Positions 25,430-34,540 are shown, counted from the stretch's first letter. The stretch: DNA of 64,000 nucleotides from Mycolicibacterium doricum (GCF_010728155.1 NZ_AP022605.1:2170001-2234000); one strand, 5' to 3'. Numbers and translations: made by a program. The notes: generated by a model not told the origin, from the sequence alone.

Positions 25430-25890
25430 GCCGTGGCACTCCGCGCGTCATCGGAACTCCCGGCGCAGCATGTGCCGGCGTTCTCGTCGCCATCGACGAG
25501 CATCGTCGAGTCGGTGCCGAATGTGTCCGAGTCCGCCAACACGGTGTACACCTCCCACTTCTCACCCGACGGTCCGGTCACCCATACCTTGTCCTGGGTC
25601 GCGAAACAACAGGTCGTGCCGATTTCCTCTTCGGTGAAGAGGCCATCGTCGCTGAGGCGAGCTATCTCCGCGTGGACCGCCTGGCTGGTCTCGACCTCGA
25701 CGCCGAGGTGGTTCAGCGTGCCGCCGTGGCCCGGGTTTTCGATAAGCACCAGCTTCAACGGTGGATCAACCACTGCGAAGTTCGCGTAGCCCGGCTTCAC
25801 CTTCGCCGGGGCAGTGCCGAACAGCTTCGAGTAGAAGGTGATGGCCTCGTCGAGGTCATCGACATTGAGAGCGAGTTGGGCGCGGGACAA
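25426..25890 (-). CDS. cadI: CadI/ArsI-family VOC protein
   Basis: This is a vicinal-oxygen-chelate fold protein of 154 residues from a TTG start at 25890, which has GGAGG five bases ahead; the longer frame upstream has no ribosome site. It resembles the cadmium-induced CadI of M. tuberculosis and the organoarsenical lyase ArsI. The thiol pair (TCCFATQDKVWVTG), one His (TLNHLGVEVE) and the Glu (EKWEVYTVL) of ArsI are kept. The first iron ligand His is Gln (QLALNVDD, Q5), as in CadI, so C-As lyase activity is doubtful. A Cys pair near the C-terminus (GTCCAG) could bind metal. It is the first gene of the ars operon. Confidence 0.88.
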   Translation of the reverse strand: MSRAQLALNVDDLDEAITFYSKLFGTAPAKVKPGYANFAVVDPPLKLVLIENPGHGGTLNHLGVEVETSQAVHAEIARLSDDGLFTEEEIGTTCCFATQDKVWVTGPSGEKWEVYTVLADSDTFGTDSTMLVDGDENAGTCCAGSSDDARSATA

Positions 25891-25937
25891 GGCGACCTCC
25901 GTAATGTGCGACGTATATCGAACTAACTGACGCATTC

Positions 25938-25966
25938 AGAATGCTCACCCCTTTGATATATGTCAA
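25938..25966 (-). promoter_or_regulatory. Promoter of the cadI-acr3-arsC operon with embedded operator
   Basis: On the minus strand TTGACA (25961-25966), a 17-bp spacer and CATTCT (25938-25943) form a good sigma-A-type promoter. The inverted repeat TTGATATATGTCAA (25953-25966) overlaps the -35 box. It lies between the divergent arsR and cadI genes, so ArsR binding there would shut off the operon and probably arsR too. Confidence 0.6.
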
Positions 25967-25988
25967 CATACTGTGGCAGACTGGTCGC

Positions 25989-26366
25989 GTGCCGAAGAGC
26001 CTGCCCGCCGTGGACATCTCCGCACCGGTCTGCTGCTCGCCGGTCGCGGCGGGCCCCATCGGCGACGAAGCCGCACTGGAGATCGCCCTGCGGCTCAAAG
26101 CGCTGGCCGATCCCGTACGGGTGAAGCTGGTGTCACTGCTGTTCAGTTCCGGAGACGGCGAGCTGTGCAGTTGCGACCTTGCGGCGGCCGTCAAACTCGC
26201 CGAATCGACTGTCAGCCATCATCTTTCGCAGTTGCGCCGGGCAGGACTGATCGAGTCGCAACGGCGTGGCATGAACGTCTACCACCGACCGCGGCGCGAA
26301 TCTCTGATTGCGCTGTGCACTGTGCTCGACCCGAGCTGCTGTCCGGCAGGCCTCGAGAGCCGATGA
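25989..26366 (+). CDS. arsR: ArsR/SmtB-family metalloregulator
   Basis: This is a winged-helix repressor that lets go of DNA when it binds As(III) or a similar ion. The 125 residues start at GTG 25989. The recognition region carries ELCSCDLAAAVKLAESTVSH, with the CxC of the classical ArsR site. Extra Cys pairs at the N-terminus (VCCSP) and C-terminus (PSCCPAG) could form a second thiolate site, as in CadC- or CmtR-like members. It is divergent from cadI. Its stop codon lies within the 3' acceptor strand of the tRNA-Cys-like gene on the other strand. Confidence 0.92.
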   Translation: MPKSLPAVDISAPVCCSPVAAGPIGDEAALEIALRLKALADPVRVKLVSLLFSSGDGELCSCDLAAAVKLAESTVSHHLSQLRRAGLIESQRRGMNVYHRPRRESLIALCTVLDPSCCPAGLESR

Positions 26367-26428
26367 CGGGATTCGAACCCGTGTAAACGGCTTTGCAGGC
26401 CGATGCGTAGCCACTCAGCCACACTGCG
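26358..26428 (-). tRNA. tRNA-Cys (GCA)-like, probably degenerate
   Basis: The anticodon arm (CGGC-CTGCAAA-GCCG) and the T arm (ACGGG-TTCGAAT-CCCGT) are those of a tRNA-Cys with anticodon GCA. The rest pairs badly: only three or four of seven acceptor pairs form (CGCAGTG against CATCGGC), the D stem has one mismatch and base pair 27-43 is T-T. The 3' end runs into the last codons of arsR. It may be a decayed second copy, an attachment-site relic of an ars island, or a divergent gene. The functional tRNA-Cys is probably elsewhere. Confidence 0.6.
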
Positions 26429-26615
26429 TCGCCATTGACGATGCCGGGCGCGTGGGCATCTGAGCACCTTTCGGCTCGCCGTGATTCCGACGGAAGCCAG
26501 GTGCGCCGACGGCCGCTCGGCTCGTTCGCCGGTTACGGTGGCTATGGATGTTGCGGGTCTCATGCCGGTCGCTCCTTCCTCAACGCGCCGCTCAGCGGTT
26601 CGCTCCGCCTGCGCG

Positions 26616-28070
26616 TCAACTACCGGGAGCGCCGCGGCGTGCTGACCCGACCCCTCCAGGCCTGTAAGCGGCGGCGCGGGTTCGACCGCTTCGCGTCGAC
26701 GCGATGACGCCGACCGCGACCAACCCTGCGAACACCGCGAACAGCCAACGCACCGCCGCCGCGTTCCCGGCGTCGGTGAGGTTCACCACGACGCCCGCCA
26801 ACCCTGCCCCGAAGGCCCCACAGATGAGCTGCACGGTGTTGATCGCCGCGGCGGCCGCTGGACCTTCGGCCGGGTCGTCGACACTACTCATCGCCCACGC
26901 GGACAGGTGCGGCCACGCAATCCCGATACCGGTCCCGGTCACCAGCAGCCCGACCACCCACAGCGCCGCCCAAGCCGGCGTCATCGCATCGCGCAACGCG
27001 ACCATGCCGAGTGTCAGACCGGTGGCCATGACCAGCGGAGCGAGCCCCACAGTGCGCACGATAACCCGCGTGCGGCTCAATGAAGCACTGGTGATCTCGC
27101 CGCCCGTCCAGCCGACGGAGAGAACCGCGCCGAAGAAGCCGGCGACGATGGGGGTCATACCGGCCAGACGCTGCCCGAACAGCGGCACATACATGTCCAC
27201 CATGGTGGCGGCCATCAACAGCCCCAGTGTCGAGTAGATCCATTTCAACGGGCCGGGGCCGAAGGCGCTCGGCGGCAGCACCGCGACTGCGGCGCGCCGG
27301 TCCACGAACACGAACACGACTACGACGGCGACGCCGGTGGCGAGCAATCCTGCCGTCACGCGAATGTCATGCGGAATCCCGGCCGTGCTTACCACGAGCG
27401 CCGCCGCGCCGAGCAGCAGCAGCGACCACAGCGGGATCCGCAGGCCGGGTCGACCGACATCATGGCCGTCGACGCGGCCCGGCAGCGCGAACGGCACTAG
27501 CAGCCCCATGGCGATCGTGAGCCCGACCAAGACCCCGAACGCCCACCGCCAACTGCCGAACTGCGCGAAGAGCCCACCTGCCGCCGGACCGACGAGTGTC
27601 CCGACTCCCCACATCGCCGACACCAACGCCGATGCGCGAGTCCACAATCCGCTCGGGAGAGCGGTGTTGATCACCGCATACCCGAGGCCGGCGAGTAGGC
27701 CACCCGCGGCGCCCTGCACCATCCGGCCGACGAGGAGCAGTTCCATCGTCGGGGCAAGCGCACATCCCAGGGTGCCGGCGGCGAACACACTCAAACCCGA
27801 CCAGTACGCCTGCCGCGGCCCGAGACGTATCAACAGCGGGTGCACCGTCGTTGCGGCGATCACCGAGGCAACCAGATAGACCGTCGTCACCCAGGCGTAG
27901 AACCGTTGACCGCCGATGTCAGCGACGGCGCTCGGCATCAGGCTGATGGTCAGGAACTCGTTGGTCGCGTACAACAGGACACCGCCCGCCAGCACCATCG
28001 AGGCACCTAGGTGGGCCGGACCCAGCAGCTGACGCCAGGTGCCCACCGAGACGCGGGAGGTCTCAGTCAC
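26616..28070 (-). CDS. MFS drug-efflux-type transporter, Rv1634-like
   Basis: This is a proton-coupled inner-membrane exporter. The 484 residues form about 14 hydrophobic segments. The region YATNEFLTISLMPSAVADIG (about 34-53) and the motif-A-like loop after helix 2 (LIRLGPRQAYWSG) are as in M. tuberculosis Rv1634. GLLVGPAAGG-type motif C is visible as GTLVGPAAGGLFAQFGSW. The last 25 residues are basic and not conserved. It starts at GTG, 45 bp after uvrB on the same strand, the same order as Rv1633-Rv1634. The 187 bp between its end and the tRNA-Cys-like sequence show nothing recognisable. Confidence 0.9.
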   Translation of the reverse strand: MTETSRVSVGTWRQLLGPAHLGASMVLAGGVLLYATNEFLTISLMPSAVADIGGQRFYAWVTTVYLVASVIAATTVHPLLIRLGPRQAYWSGLSVFAAGTLGCALAPTMELLLVGRMVQGAAGGLLAGLGYAVINTALPSGLWTRASALVSAMWGVGTLVGPAAGGLFAQFGSWRWAFGVLVGLTIAMGLLVPFALPGRVDGHDVGRPGLRIPLWSLLLLGAAALVVSTAGIPHDIRVTAGLLATGVAVVVVFVFVDRRAAVAVLPPSAFGPGPLKWIYSTLGLLMAATMVDMYVPLFGQRLAGMTPIVAGFFGAVLSVGWTGGEITSASLSRTRVIVRTVGLAPLVMATGLTLGMVALRDAMTPAWAALWVVGLLVTGTGIGIAWPHLSAWAMSSVDDPAEGPAAAAAINTVQLICGAFGAGLAGVVVNLTDAGNAAAVRWLFAVFAGLVAVGVIASTRSGRTRAAAYRPGGVGSARRGAPGS

Positions 28071-28115
28071 GCCGCCACGCTAGGAACTCAAGGGCGGTTG
28101 AGGTCAACCACCGTG

Positions 28116-30275
28116 TCACTTCAGGCCGGCGGCGTCCATACCGCGCAGTTCCTTCTTCAGGTCCTGGATCTCGTCGCGGATCCGGGCGGCGAGTTCGAAC
28201 TGCAGGTCGCGGGCCGCGGTCATCATCTGCTCGGTCAGGTCCCTTATCAGATCCGCCAGTTCGGCGCGCGGCATGTTGGCGGTATCGCGCCGCTCGACGA
28301 TGCCGGCACTGACGGCACGGCCCGGCTCACCCTGAGCGCGCCGGCCCCGCGATGCGTTGCGACCCGAACCGCCCACCTCGACGGCCTCACTGTCGTCGGC
28401 CTCGCGGTACACCTGGTCCAGGATGTCGGCAATCTTCTTGCGCAGCGGTTGCGGGTCGATGCCGCGTTCCTCGTTGTAGGCAACCTGTTTGGCGCGGCGC
28501 CGTTCTGTCTCGTCGATCGCCTCGCGCATCGAGTCGGTGATCTTGTCCGCGTACATGTGGACCTCGCCCGAGACGTTGCGGGCGGCACGGCCGATAGTCT
28601 GGATGAGGCTGCGCGTGGACCGTAGGAATCCCTCCTTGTCGGCGTCGAGGATCGCCACCAGCGATACTTCGGGCAGGTCGAGACCCTCGCGCAGCAAGTT
28701 GATACCCACCAGCACGTCGTACTCGCCGAGCCGCAACTGGCGAAGCAGCTCGACGCGGCGCAGCGTGTCGACCTCCGAGTGCAGATAGCGGACCCGGATT
28801 CCCAGCTCGAGCAGGTAATCGGTGAGGTCCTCGGCCATCTTCTTGGTCAACGTGGTGACCAGCACCCGCTCGTCGAGTTCGGTACGTTCACGGATCTCCC
28901 CGATCAGATCGTCGATCTGACCTTTGGTGGGTTTCACCACGACCTGCGGATCGACCAGCCCGGTCGGACGAATCACCTGTTCGACGAACTCACCGCCGGT
29001 CTGGCTGAGCTCGTAGGGACCTGGGGTGGCCGACAGGTACACGGTCTGACCGATCCGGGAGGCGAACTCTTCCCACGTCAGCGGCCGGTTGTCGACCGCC
29101 GACGGCAACCGGAACCCGAAGTCCACCAGGTTGCGCTTACGCGACATGTCGCCTTCGTACATGCCGCCGATCTGCGGCACCGTCACGTGGGACTCGTCGA
29201 TGACGAGCAGGAAGTCCTCGGGGAAGTAGTCGAGCAGCGTGGCGGGCGCCGTGCCGGCACCGCGGCCGTCGATATGGCGCGAGTAGTTCTCGATCCCGGA
29301 GCAGAACCCGACCTGGCGCATCATCTCGATGTCGTAGTTGGTTCGCATCCGCAACCGCTGAGCCTCGAGCAGCTTGCCGTGGCCTTCGAGTTCGGCCAGC
29401 CGGTCCTCGAGTTCCTTCTCGATGCTGGAAATCGCCTGCGCCATCCGCTCCGGGCCCGCGACGTAGTGCGTCGCGGGAAAGATCCGCAGCGAATCGACCC
29501 GGCGGACGATGTCCCCGGTCAGCGGATGCAGGTAGTACAGCGCCTCCACCTCGTCACCGAAGAACTCGATACGTACCGCGAGCTCCTCGTAGGAGGGGAT
29601 GATTTCGACGGTGTCGCCCCGCACGCGGAACGTCCCGCGGGTGAACGCCATGTCGTTGCGGGTGTACTGCACGTCGACGAGCAGCCGCAGCAGCCCGTCG
29701 CGCGGCACCTCGTCACCCACCTTCAACTCGACCGACCGGTCCATGTAGGACTGCGGCGTGCCCAGACCGTAGATGCACGACACCGACGCCACTACGACCA
29801 CGTCACGCCGCGACAGCAAGCTGGACGTCGCCGAGTGCCGAAGCCGCTCCACGTCGTCGTTGATGGAGCTGTCCTTCTCGATGTACGTGTCGGTCTGGGC
29901 GATGTACGCCTCGGGCTGGTAGTAGTCGTAGTACGACACGAAGTACTCCACGGCGTTGTGAGGCAACATCTCCCGCAACTCGTTCGCGAGCTGGGCGGCC
30001 AGCGTCTTGTTCGGCGCCATCAGCAGCGTCGGCCGTTGCAGCCGTTCGATCAGCCACGCGGTCGTGGCCGACTTGCCGGTGCCTGTCGCGCCGAGGAGCA
30101 CGACGTCACGCTCCCCCGCCCGGATGCGCCGCTCCAACTCCTCGATGGCGGCGGGTTGATCGCCGGCGGGCTGGTAGGGGCTGACCACCTCGAACCGGTT
30201 GCCGGTACGCACCATCGCCTCGACCGGGCGGTACTCGGAGTGTGCGAGCACTGGGTGTTCGGTAGCGAAAGCCAT
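28116..30275 (-). CDS. uvrB: Excinuclease ABC subunit B
   Basis: UvrB is the damage-verifying helicase-like subunit of nucleotide excision repair. The 719 residues show Walker [17 protein letters not shown] (about 59-74), the beta-hairpin region [20 protein letters not shown], the Walker B-like [11 protein letters not shown], helicase motifs V/VI ([29 protein letters not shown]) and the C-terminal UVR domain (about 665-710, [20 protein letters not shown]). The start [15 protein letters not shown] agrees with mycobacterial UvrB. With uvrA, polA and udgX it makes this window rich in repair genes. Confidence 0.98.
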   Translation of the reverse strand: MAFATEHPVLAHSEYRPVEAMVRTGNRFEVVSPYQPAGDQPAAIEELERRIRAGERDVVLLGATGTGKSATTAWLIERLQRPTLLMAPNKTLAAQLANELREMLPHNAVEYFVSYYDYYQPEAYIAQTDTYIEKDSSINDDVERLRHSATSSLLSRRDVVVVASVSCIYGLGTPQSYMDRSVELKVGDEVPRDGLLRLLVDVQYTRNDMAFTRGTFRVRGDTVEIIPSYEELAVRIEFFGDEVEALYYLHPLTGDIVRRVDSLRIFPATHYVAGPERMAQAISSIEKELEDRLAELEGHGKLLEAQRLRMRTNYDIEMMRQVGFCSGIENYSRHIDGRGAGTAPATLLDYFPEDFLLVIDESHVTVPQIGGMYEGDMSRKRNLVDFGFRLPSAVDNRPLTWEEFASRIGQTVYLSATPGPYELSQTGGEFVEQVIRPTGLVDPQVVVKPTKGQIDDLIGEIRERTELDERVLVTTLTKKMAEDLTDYLLELGIRVRYLHSEVDTLRRVELLRQLRLGEYDVLVGINLLREGLDLPEVSLVAILDADKEGFLRSTRSLIQTIGRAARNVSGEVHMYADKITDSMREAIDETERRRAKQVAYNEERGIDPQPLRKKIADILDQVYREADDSEAVEVGGSGRNASRGRRAQGEPGRAVSAGIVERRDTANMPRAELADLIRDLTEQMMTAARDLQFELAARIRDEIQDLKKELRGMDAAGLK

Positions 30276-30308
30276 TTCACCAGGGTAGAACCAGCCACCG
30301 ACAGGTTC

Positions 30309-30836
30309 TTGTTCCCCGCCCTATGCTGGGGTATCCACCCACCCAAACACGAGACGTTCGACCTGCTCGCCTGCACGAACACCGACCCCAAGGGCATCGT
30401 GCGGGCCGTCGACGTCTATTCGGTGGAACCTTGGGGCCTCTACATGGCCCGCGCGACACCCGGTCGCGCCCAGTTCCACTACCTCGAGTCGTGGCTGCTG
30501 CCGTCGCTGAACCTGCGTGCATCGGTGTTCCACTTCAATCCGGGGTTCGAGAAGGAGCAGGATTTCTACCTCGACATCGGCGACTACATACCGGGCCCAC
30601 AGCGATGGACGTCCGAGGATCACTATCTGGACCTGGTGGTGCGCACCGGGATCGGGGCGGAACTTCGCGACGTCGACGAACTGCTCACCGCAGTCCGGCA
30701 CAACCTGCTCACCCCGGAGGTCGGTGAACAAGCCGTGCAAACCGCCGTGAGGACCGTCGACGGCCTCGCCCGGCACGGCTACGACCTGCACCGCTGGCTC
30801 GCCGGCAACGGCGTGGTCTTGACCTGGCGGACATAG
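30309..30836 (+). CDS. DUF402 family protein, start codon uncertain
   Basis: This belongs to a family that includes nucleotide hydrolases, though the role of this protein is not known. Visible conserved parts are [40 protein letters not shown], and the acidic metal-site-like segments [11 protein letters not shown] and [10 protein letters not shown]. Homology begins at IHPPKHE, but no ATG or GTG lies in frame ahead. TTG at 30309 gives 175 residues. Alternatively ATC at 30333 sits 5 nt after the -10-like TATGCT and could be a leaderless non-AUG start. It is divergent from uvrB, as Rv1632c is in M. tuberculosis. Confidence 0.8.
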   Translation: MFPALCWGIHPPKHETFDLLACTNTDPKGIVRAVDVYSVEPWGLYMARATPGRAQFHYLESWLLPSLNLRASVFHFNPGFEKEQDFYLDIGDYIPGPQRWTSEDHYLDLVVRTGIGAELRDVDELLTAVRHNLLTPEVGEQAVQTAVRTVDGLARHGYDLHRWLAGNGVVLTWRT

Positions 30837-30849
30837 TAAGGTCAGCTAC

Positions 30850-31368
30850 GTGAACTCCGTCAGGCGCGGAATGACCGCGGGCGCAGTGGTCGTAACCGTC
30901 ATCGGTGGCTACCAGTGGACTCCCGCCGTCGCGGTCGCCGACCCGGAAGGCCCGCCGCAGCCGGTCGTCCAGGAGACTCCGCAGGTGCTCCGCAACATCA
31001 TCTACCGGGCGCGTATCGACGGCGTCTCCCGCGGAGCCACGATCACCTACAGCGCCGAAGGCAATCAGACCCAGACGGCGAACCCCACGATGGTGCCGGG
31101 CCGCGTGTTCGAGGTGAACACCGTCCTGCCCGAGGCCGACGTGGCCACGATGAAGGTGTCGGTGCAGTGGCCCTATTCGGCAAACCTGCACTGCGAGATC
31201 CTCGTCGACGAGCAGATCGTCGCGCAGGCCGACGACTTCGTCGCCCCGCGATTCCTGCCGCAGGACCCCGACTACGCCGCCCTGACATGTGAGGCTCCGG
31301 TCGCCACGCCGCCGCCCGTCGACCCGGCCGCCCCGCCACAGCCGTCCGCGGAACCACCCCTGGCGTAG
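30850..31368 (+). CDS. Small exported protein with an MmpS-like C-terminal domain
   Basis: I do not recognise the family with certainty. The 172 residues start with a basic end and a hydrophobic segment ending in AVAVADPEG, a likely signal peptide. The mature part resembles MmpS-type beta domains in layout: ATITYSAEGNQTQTANP, then VSVQWPYSANLHCEILVDEQ with a Cys, and a second Cys near the end that could form a disulfide. The tail (about 150-172) is Pro-rich. TAAGGT ends 7 nt before the GTG start, a leaderless arrangement, and it lies 13 bp after DUF402. It is convergent with coaE. Confidence 0.65.
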   Translation: MNSVRRGMTAGAVVVTVIGGYQWTPAVAVADPEGPPQPVVQETPQVLRNIIYRARIDGVSRGATITYSAEGNQTQTANPTMVPGRVFEVNTVLPEADVATMKVSVQWPYSANLHCEILVDEQIVAQADDFVAPRFLPQDPDYAALTCEAPVATPPPVDPAAPPQPSAEPPLA

Positions 31369-31372
31369 GGTC

Positions 31373-32551
31373 CTACGCGCGCCAGCCTGTTGCGTCGGCC
31401 CACGCCCAGGCGCGGCGGTAGGCGTCCACCAACCACGGTTCCTTGGCTTCGGCATACTCATCGGTCGTGGCATACGCGTGTGCGACGGCCCCACGTTTGA
31501 GATCCAGATACTCGGACTGGACCTGCGGGTTGGCCTTCATCCATGCGACGAACAGCAGCGCGAACTGCTGGTTCGGCCAACCCTCGACCCTCAGATGCAC
31601 CTTCGTTGGCCGACCCGGATCCGCCGACGCGTGTATCCGCTTCTCCCACCATGATTGATCGTCGGTATGGGGCGTGTCCGCAATGATCTTCCCAAGACGC
31701 GGATACCCGGCCGCCAACAGCGCCTCGGCGAGTTCGTCGGCGGTGGCGAGCGAGTCGACGGTCACCTGGATATCGATCACGTCCTTGGCGTCAAGACCGG
31801 GGACCGCCGTGGAGCCGATGTGATCGATACGCTTGGCACGATGCCCGCATGCGACGCGAAGCCGCGCCACCGCACGGCTGGCCTGCGCGGGCCAACTCGG
31901 GTCGTATGGCACTATTTTGGGCGTCACATGGGCCGGCTCGCCGTTCTGCAAATTGTGCGCGAACGGCAGGATCCGGTGATGCCAGAGTTCCCGCGCTTTC
32001 TCGACGAGATCCTCGGCCTCTCCCGAATTGTCCAGCCAGACATCGGCAACCGCGCGCCGCTGCTCCTCGCTCGCCTGAGCCCTGATCCGCGCCCTGGCAT
32101 CGTCCTCGCTGAAGCCGCGATACTCGATGAGCCTGGACACCCGGATGTCTTCGTCGGCATGCACGATGATCACCAACGGGAACATCGGCGCCATCTGGCT
32201 TTCCACCAGCAGCGGGATGTCCTCGACGATGACCGCGTCGTCGGCGGCACGGGCGATGAGTTCCGCGCGGCGCGCACCGACCAAGGGGTGCACGATTCCG
32301 TTGAGCGTCGCGCGCTTCTCGTCGTCGCTGAACGCGACCGCTGCGAGTGCCGGGCGGTTCAACGCGCCGTCGGGCAGCAGGATGTCTTCGCCGAATGCCT
32401 CGACGAGTCTGGCCAGCCCCTCGGTGCCGGGTTCGACGACCTCACGGGCGATCACATCACCGTCGACGACGATGGCGCCGAGCTCACTGAACGTCGCGGA
32501 CACCGTTGATTTGCCGGCGCCGATGCCGCCGGACAGACCGATTCTCAGCAC
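31373..32551 (-). CDS. coaE: Dephospho-CoA kinase fused to a GrpB/UPF0157 domain
   Basis: CoaE phosphorylates dephospho-CoA, the last step of coenzyme A synthesis. The first part (about 1-200) is the kinase, with the P-loop GLSGGIGAGKSTV and the lid segment RVSRLIEYRGFSEDDARARI. The second part (about 210-390) is a GrpB-type nucleotidyltransferase-fold domain, with YDPSWPAQASRAVARL and HIGSTAVPGLDAKDVIDIQV. The same fusion is known in mycobacterial CoaE (Rv1631); the role of the second domain is a proposed regulatory or folding one. It follows rpsA on the same strand, with a terminator between them. Confidence 0.96.
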   Translation of the reverse strand: MLRIGLSGGIGAGKSTVSATFSELGAIVVDGDVIAREVVEPGTEGLARLVEAFGEDILLPDGALNRPALAAVAFSDDEKRATLNGIVHPLVGARRAELIARAADDAVIVEDIPLLVESQMAPMFPLVIIVHADEDIRVSRLIEYRGFSEDDARARIRAQASEEQRRAVADVWLDNSGEAEDLVEKARELWHHRILPFAHNLQNGEPAHVTPKIVPYDPSWPAQASRAVARLRVACGHRAKRIDHIGSTAVPGLDAKDVIDIQVTVDSLATADELAEALLAAGYPRLGKIIADTPHTDDQSWWEKRIHASADPGRPTKVHLRVEGWPNQQFALLFVAWMKANPQVQSEYLDLKRGAVAHAYATTDEYAEAKEPWLVDAYRRAWAWADATGWRA

Positions 32552-32585
32552 CGCACCAGTGTGTCAGGGCCCGGATACGGGCAAA

Positions 32586-32612
32586 CGCCCCGGCTCGCGG
32601 TGAGCCGGGGCG
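32586..32612 (-). terminator. Strong intrinsic terminator after rpsA
   Basis: An 11-bp perfect stem (CGCCCCGGCTC with GAGCCGGGGCG) and a 5-nt loop follow the rpsA stop. On the minus strand it is followed by TTTGCC. It stands between rpsA and coaE, so coaE read-through from rpsA would be limited. Confidence 0.75.
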
Positions 32613-32638
32613 TTCTTGTCGTGATGTCTAGCTGCGAG

Positions 32639-34078
32639 CTAGGCGTTGCCGGCCAGCTTCTCCCGCAGGGCGGCCAGCTGCGCGTCGCTGGCGAGCGTCC
32701 CGCCGGTCGACTCCTCCGAGCGAGACGAACCGTTCGACGCCGGACGGGCGGCTTCCTCGGCCTCGGCGGCGGCGAACTTCTCCATCTGCGCGCTGTGCAT
32801 CTTGTGCCTGCGCTCGGCCTCGGCGTAGCGGGACTCCCACTCCTCACGCTGTTTCTCGAAACCTTCGAGCCATTCGTTGGTCTCGGCGTCGAACCCCTCG
32901 GGGAAGATGTAGTTGCCCTGCTCGTCGTAGCTGTCGGCCATTCCGTACTTCGAGGGGTCGAACTCCTCGGTGTAGTCCTCGTTGGCTTGCTTGAGCGACA
33001 GCGAGATCCGGCGACGCTCCAGGTCGATGTCGATGACCTTGACCATCGCGTCGTCGCCGACCTGGACCACCTGGTCCGGAACCTCGACGTGGCGCTCGGA
33101 CAGCTCTGAGATGTGTACCAGGCCCTCGATGCCCTCCTCGACGCGGACGAACGCGCCGAACGGCACCAGCTTGGTGACCTTGCCGGGCACAATCTGGCCG
33201 ATCGCGTGGGTCCGGGCGAAGTGGCGCCACGGGTCTTCCTGGGTGGCCTTCAGCGACAGCGATACCCGTTCGCGATCCATGTCGACGTCGAGCACCTCGA
33301 CGGTGACCTCGTCGCCAACGGTGACGACCTCGGACGGGTGGTCGATGTGCTTCCACGACAGCTCGGAGACGTGCACCAGGCCGTCGACGCCGCCGAGATC
33401 GACGAACGCGCCGAAGTTGACGATCGAGGACACGACACCCTTGCGGATGGCGCCCTTCTGCAGCTGGTTGAGGAACTCGCTGCGCACCTCGGACTGGGTC
33501 TGCTCCAGCCAGGCACGGCGGGAAAGCACGACGTTGTTGCGGTTCTTGTCGAGCTCGATGATCTTGGCTTCGATCTCCTTGCCGATGTACGGCTGCAGAT
33601 CGCGCACACGACGCATCTCGACCAACGACGCGGGCAGGAAGCCGCGCAGGCCGATGTCGAGGATGAGGCCACCCTTGACGACCTCGATGACGGTGCCCTT
33701 GACCGCCTCGTCCTTCTCCTTGAGCTCTTCGATAGTGCCCCAGGCGCGCTCGTACTGTGCGCGCTTCTTGGACAGGATCAGGCGGCCTTCCTTGTCCTCC
33801 TTGGTGAGGACCAGGGCTTCCACCTCGTCGCCGACGGACACAACCTCATTGGGGTCGACGTCGTGCTTGATGGAGAGCTCACGGGAAGGGATGACACCTT
33901 CGGTCTTATAGCCGATGTCTAGGAGGACTTCGTCGCGATCGACCTTGACGATCGTCCCTTCGACGATGTCGCCATCGTTGAAGTATTTGATGGTCTTGTC
34001 GATGGCGGCCATAAAATCCTCAGCCGAGCCGATGTCGTTGACGGCTACTTGCGGCGAGGTGACGGAGGGACTTGGCAT
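32639..34078 (-). CDS. rpsA: 30S ribosomal protein S1
   Basis: S1 binds mRNA on the 30S subunit. The 479 residues contain four S1 repeats (about 35-105, 120-188, 205-275 and 290-362), seen as GDIVEGTIVKVDRDEVLLDI, KGTVIEVVKGGLILDIGLRG, KGVVSSIVNFGAFVDLGGVD and GKVTKLVPFGAFVRVEEGIE. The remainder is a long charged actinobacterial tail ending LAALREKLAGNA. The first repeats are degenerate relative to repeats 3 and 4, as usual. The 121 bp upstream carry the leader and promoter; no ribosomal-protein binding motif was recognised there. Confidence 0.98.
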   Translation of the reverse strand: MPSPSVTSPQVAVNDIGSAEDFMAAIDKTIKYFNDGDIVEGTIVKVDRDEVLLDIGYKTEGVIPSRELSIKHDVDPNEVVSVGDEVEALVLTKEDKEGRLILSKKRAQYERAWGTIEELKEKDEAVKGTVIEVVKGGLILDIGLRGFLPASLVEMRRVRDLQPYIGKEIEAKIIELDKNRNNVVLSRRAWLEQTQSEVRSEFLNQLQKGAIRKGVVSSIVNFGAFVDLGGVDGLVHVSELSWKHIDHPSEVVTVGDEVTVEVLDVDMDRERVSLSLKATQEDPWRHFARTHAIGQIVPGKVTKLVPFGAFVRVEEGIEGLVHISELSERHVEVPDQVVQVGDDAMVKVIDIDLERRRISLSLKQANEDYTEEFDPSKYGMADSYDEQGNYIFPEGFDAETNEWLEGFEKQREEWESRYAEAERRHKMHSAQMEKFAAAEAEEAARPASNGSSRSEESTGGTLASDAQLAALREKLAGNA

Positions 34079-34199
34079 GTGGTGGGTTGCTCCGGACAGG
34101 TTTACTCGTAGGTACAGGAGATTGGTTTGTTACCTGAGATCGCGCACACAGGTACTCTCCGAGCCTACTCGACTCGGTCCACGCAGGACAAACCCGTTC

Positions 34200-34540
34200 T
34201 CACACCGGATTGTTCCCGCGGGCCATGCCGCAGATCGCCGCGGCCACCCGGTCCAGATACGTGTAGGTCACCGGCGCTCCGAGAGCGATCAACCGCCAGA
34301 ACACCAGCGCCCCGAGCGCGTCGACGATGAACTCTTGCTGCGCCGACGGCCAGTTCGCCCCGCTTCGCGGCGCGTTCGAGCACCTCGACGGCATGTGCTC
34401 GCCATGGCCGGCCGACATGGTTCATGAGGGCCTCCCCCAGCGCCGGGTGGCGTTGCGCCTCGGCGAGGAGATCCGGATACACGCGACGGACGCGATCGTC
34501 GGTCAGCCAGGTGAAGACATCGTCGAGCAGGTGAGTTGGC
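34200..34540 (-). pseudogene. TetR-family regulator relic (C-terminal ligand domain only)
   Basis: On the minus strand, one frame reads LLDDVFTWLTDDRVRRVYPD followed by LLAEAQRHPALGEALMNHVG and AVEVLERAAKRGEL. This is the pattern of TetR-type C-terminal domains. Near 34340 the reading must shift by one base to continue as AQQEFIVDALGALVFWRLIA and end ARGNNPV. The N-terminal helix-turn-helix is absent; only about 30 bases separate this fragment from the palindrome at 34560. The gene is therefore decayed by a 5' deletion plus a frameshift. Assignment rests on pattern, not on a search. Confidence 0.6.

Noticed and set aside
28779..30308. Long plus-strand frame leading into the DUF402 gene
   Set aside because: Only its last 170 or so codons match a family; the rest is antisense to uvrB.
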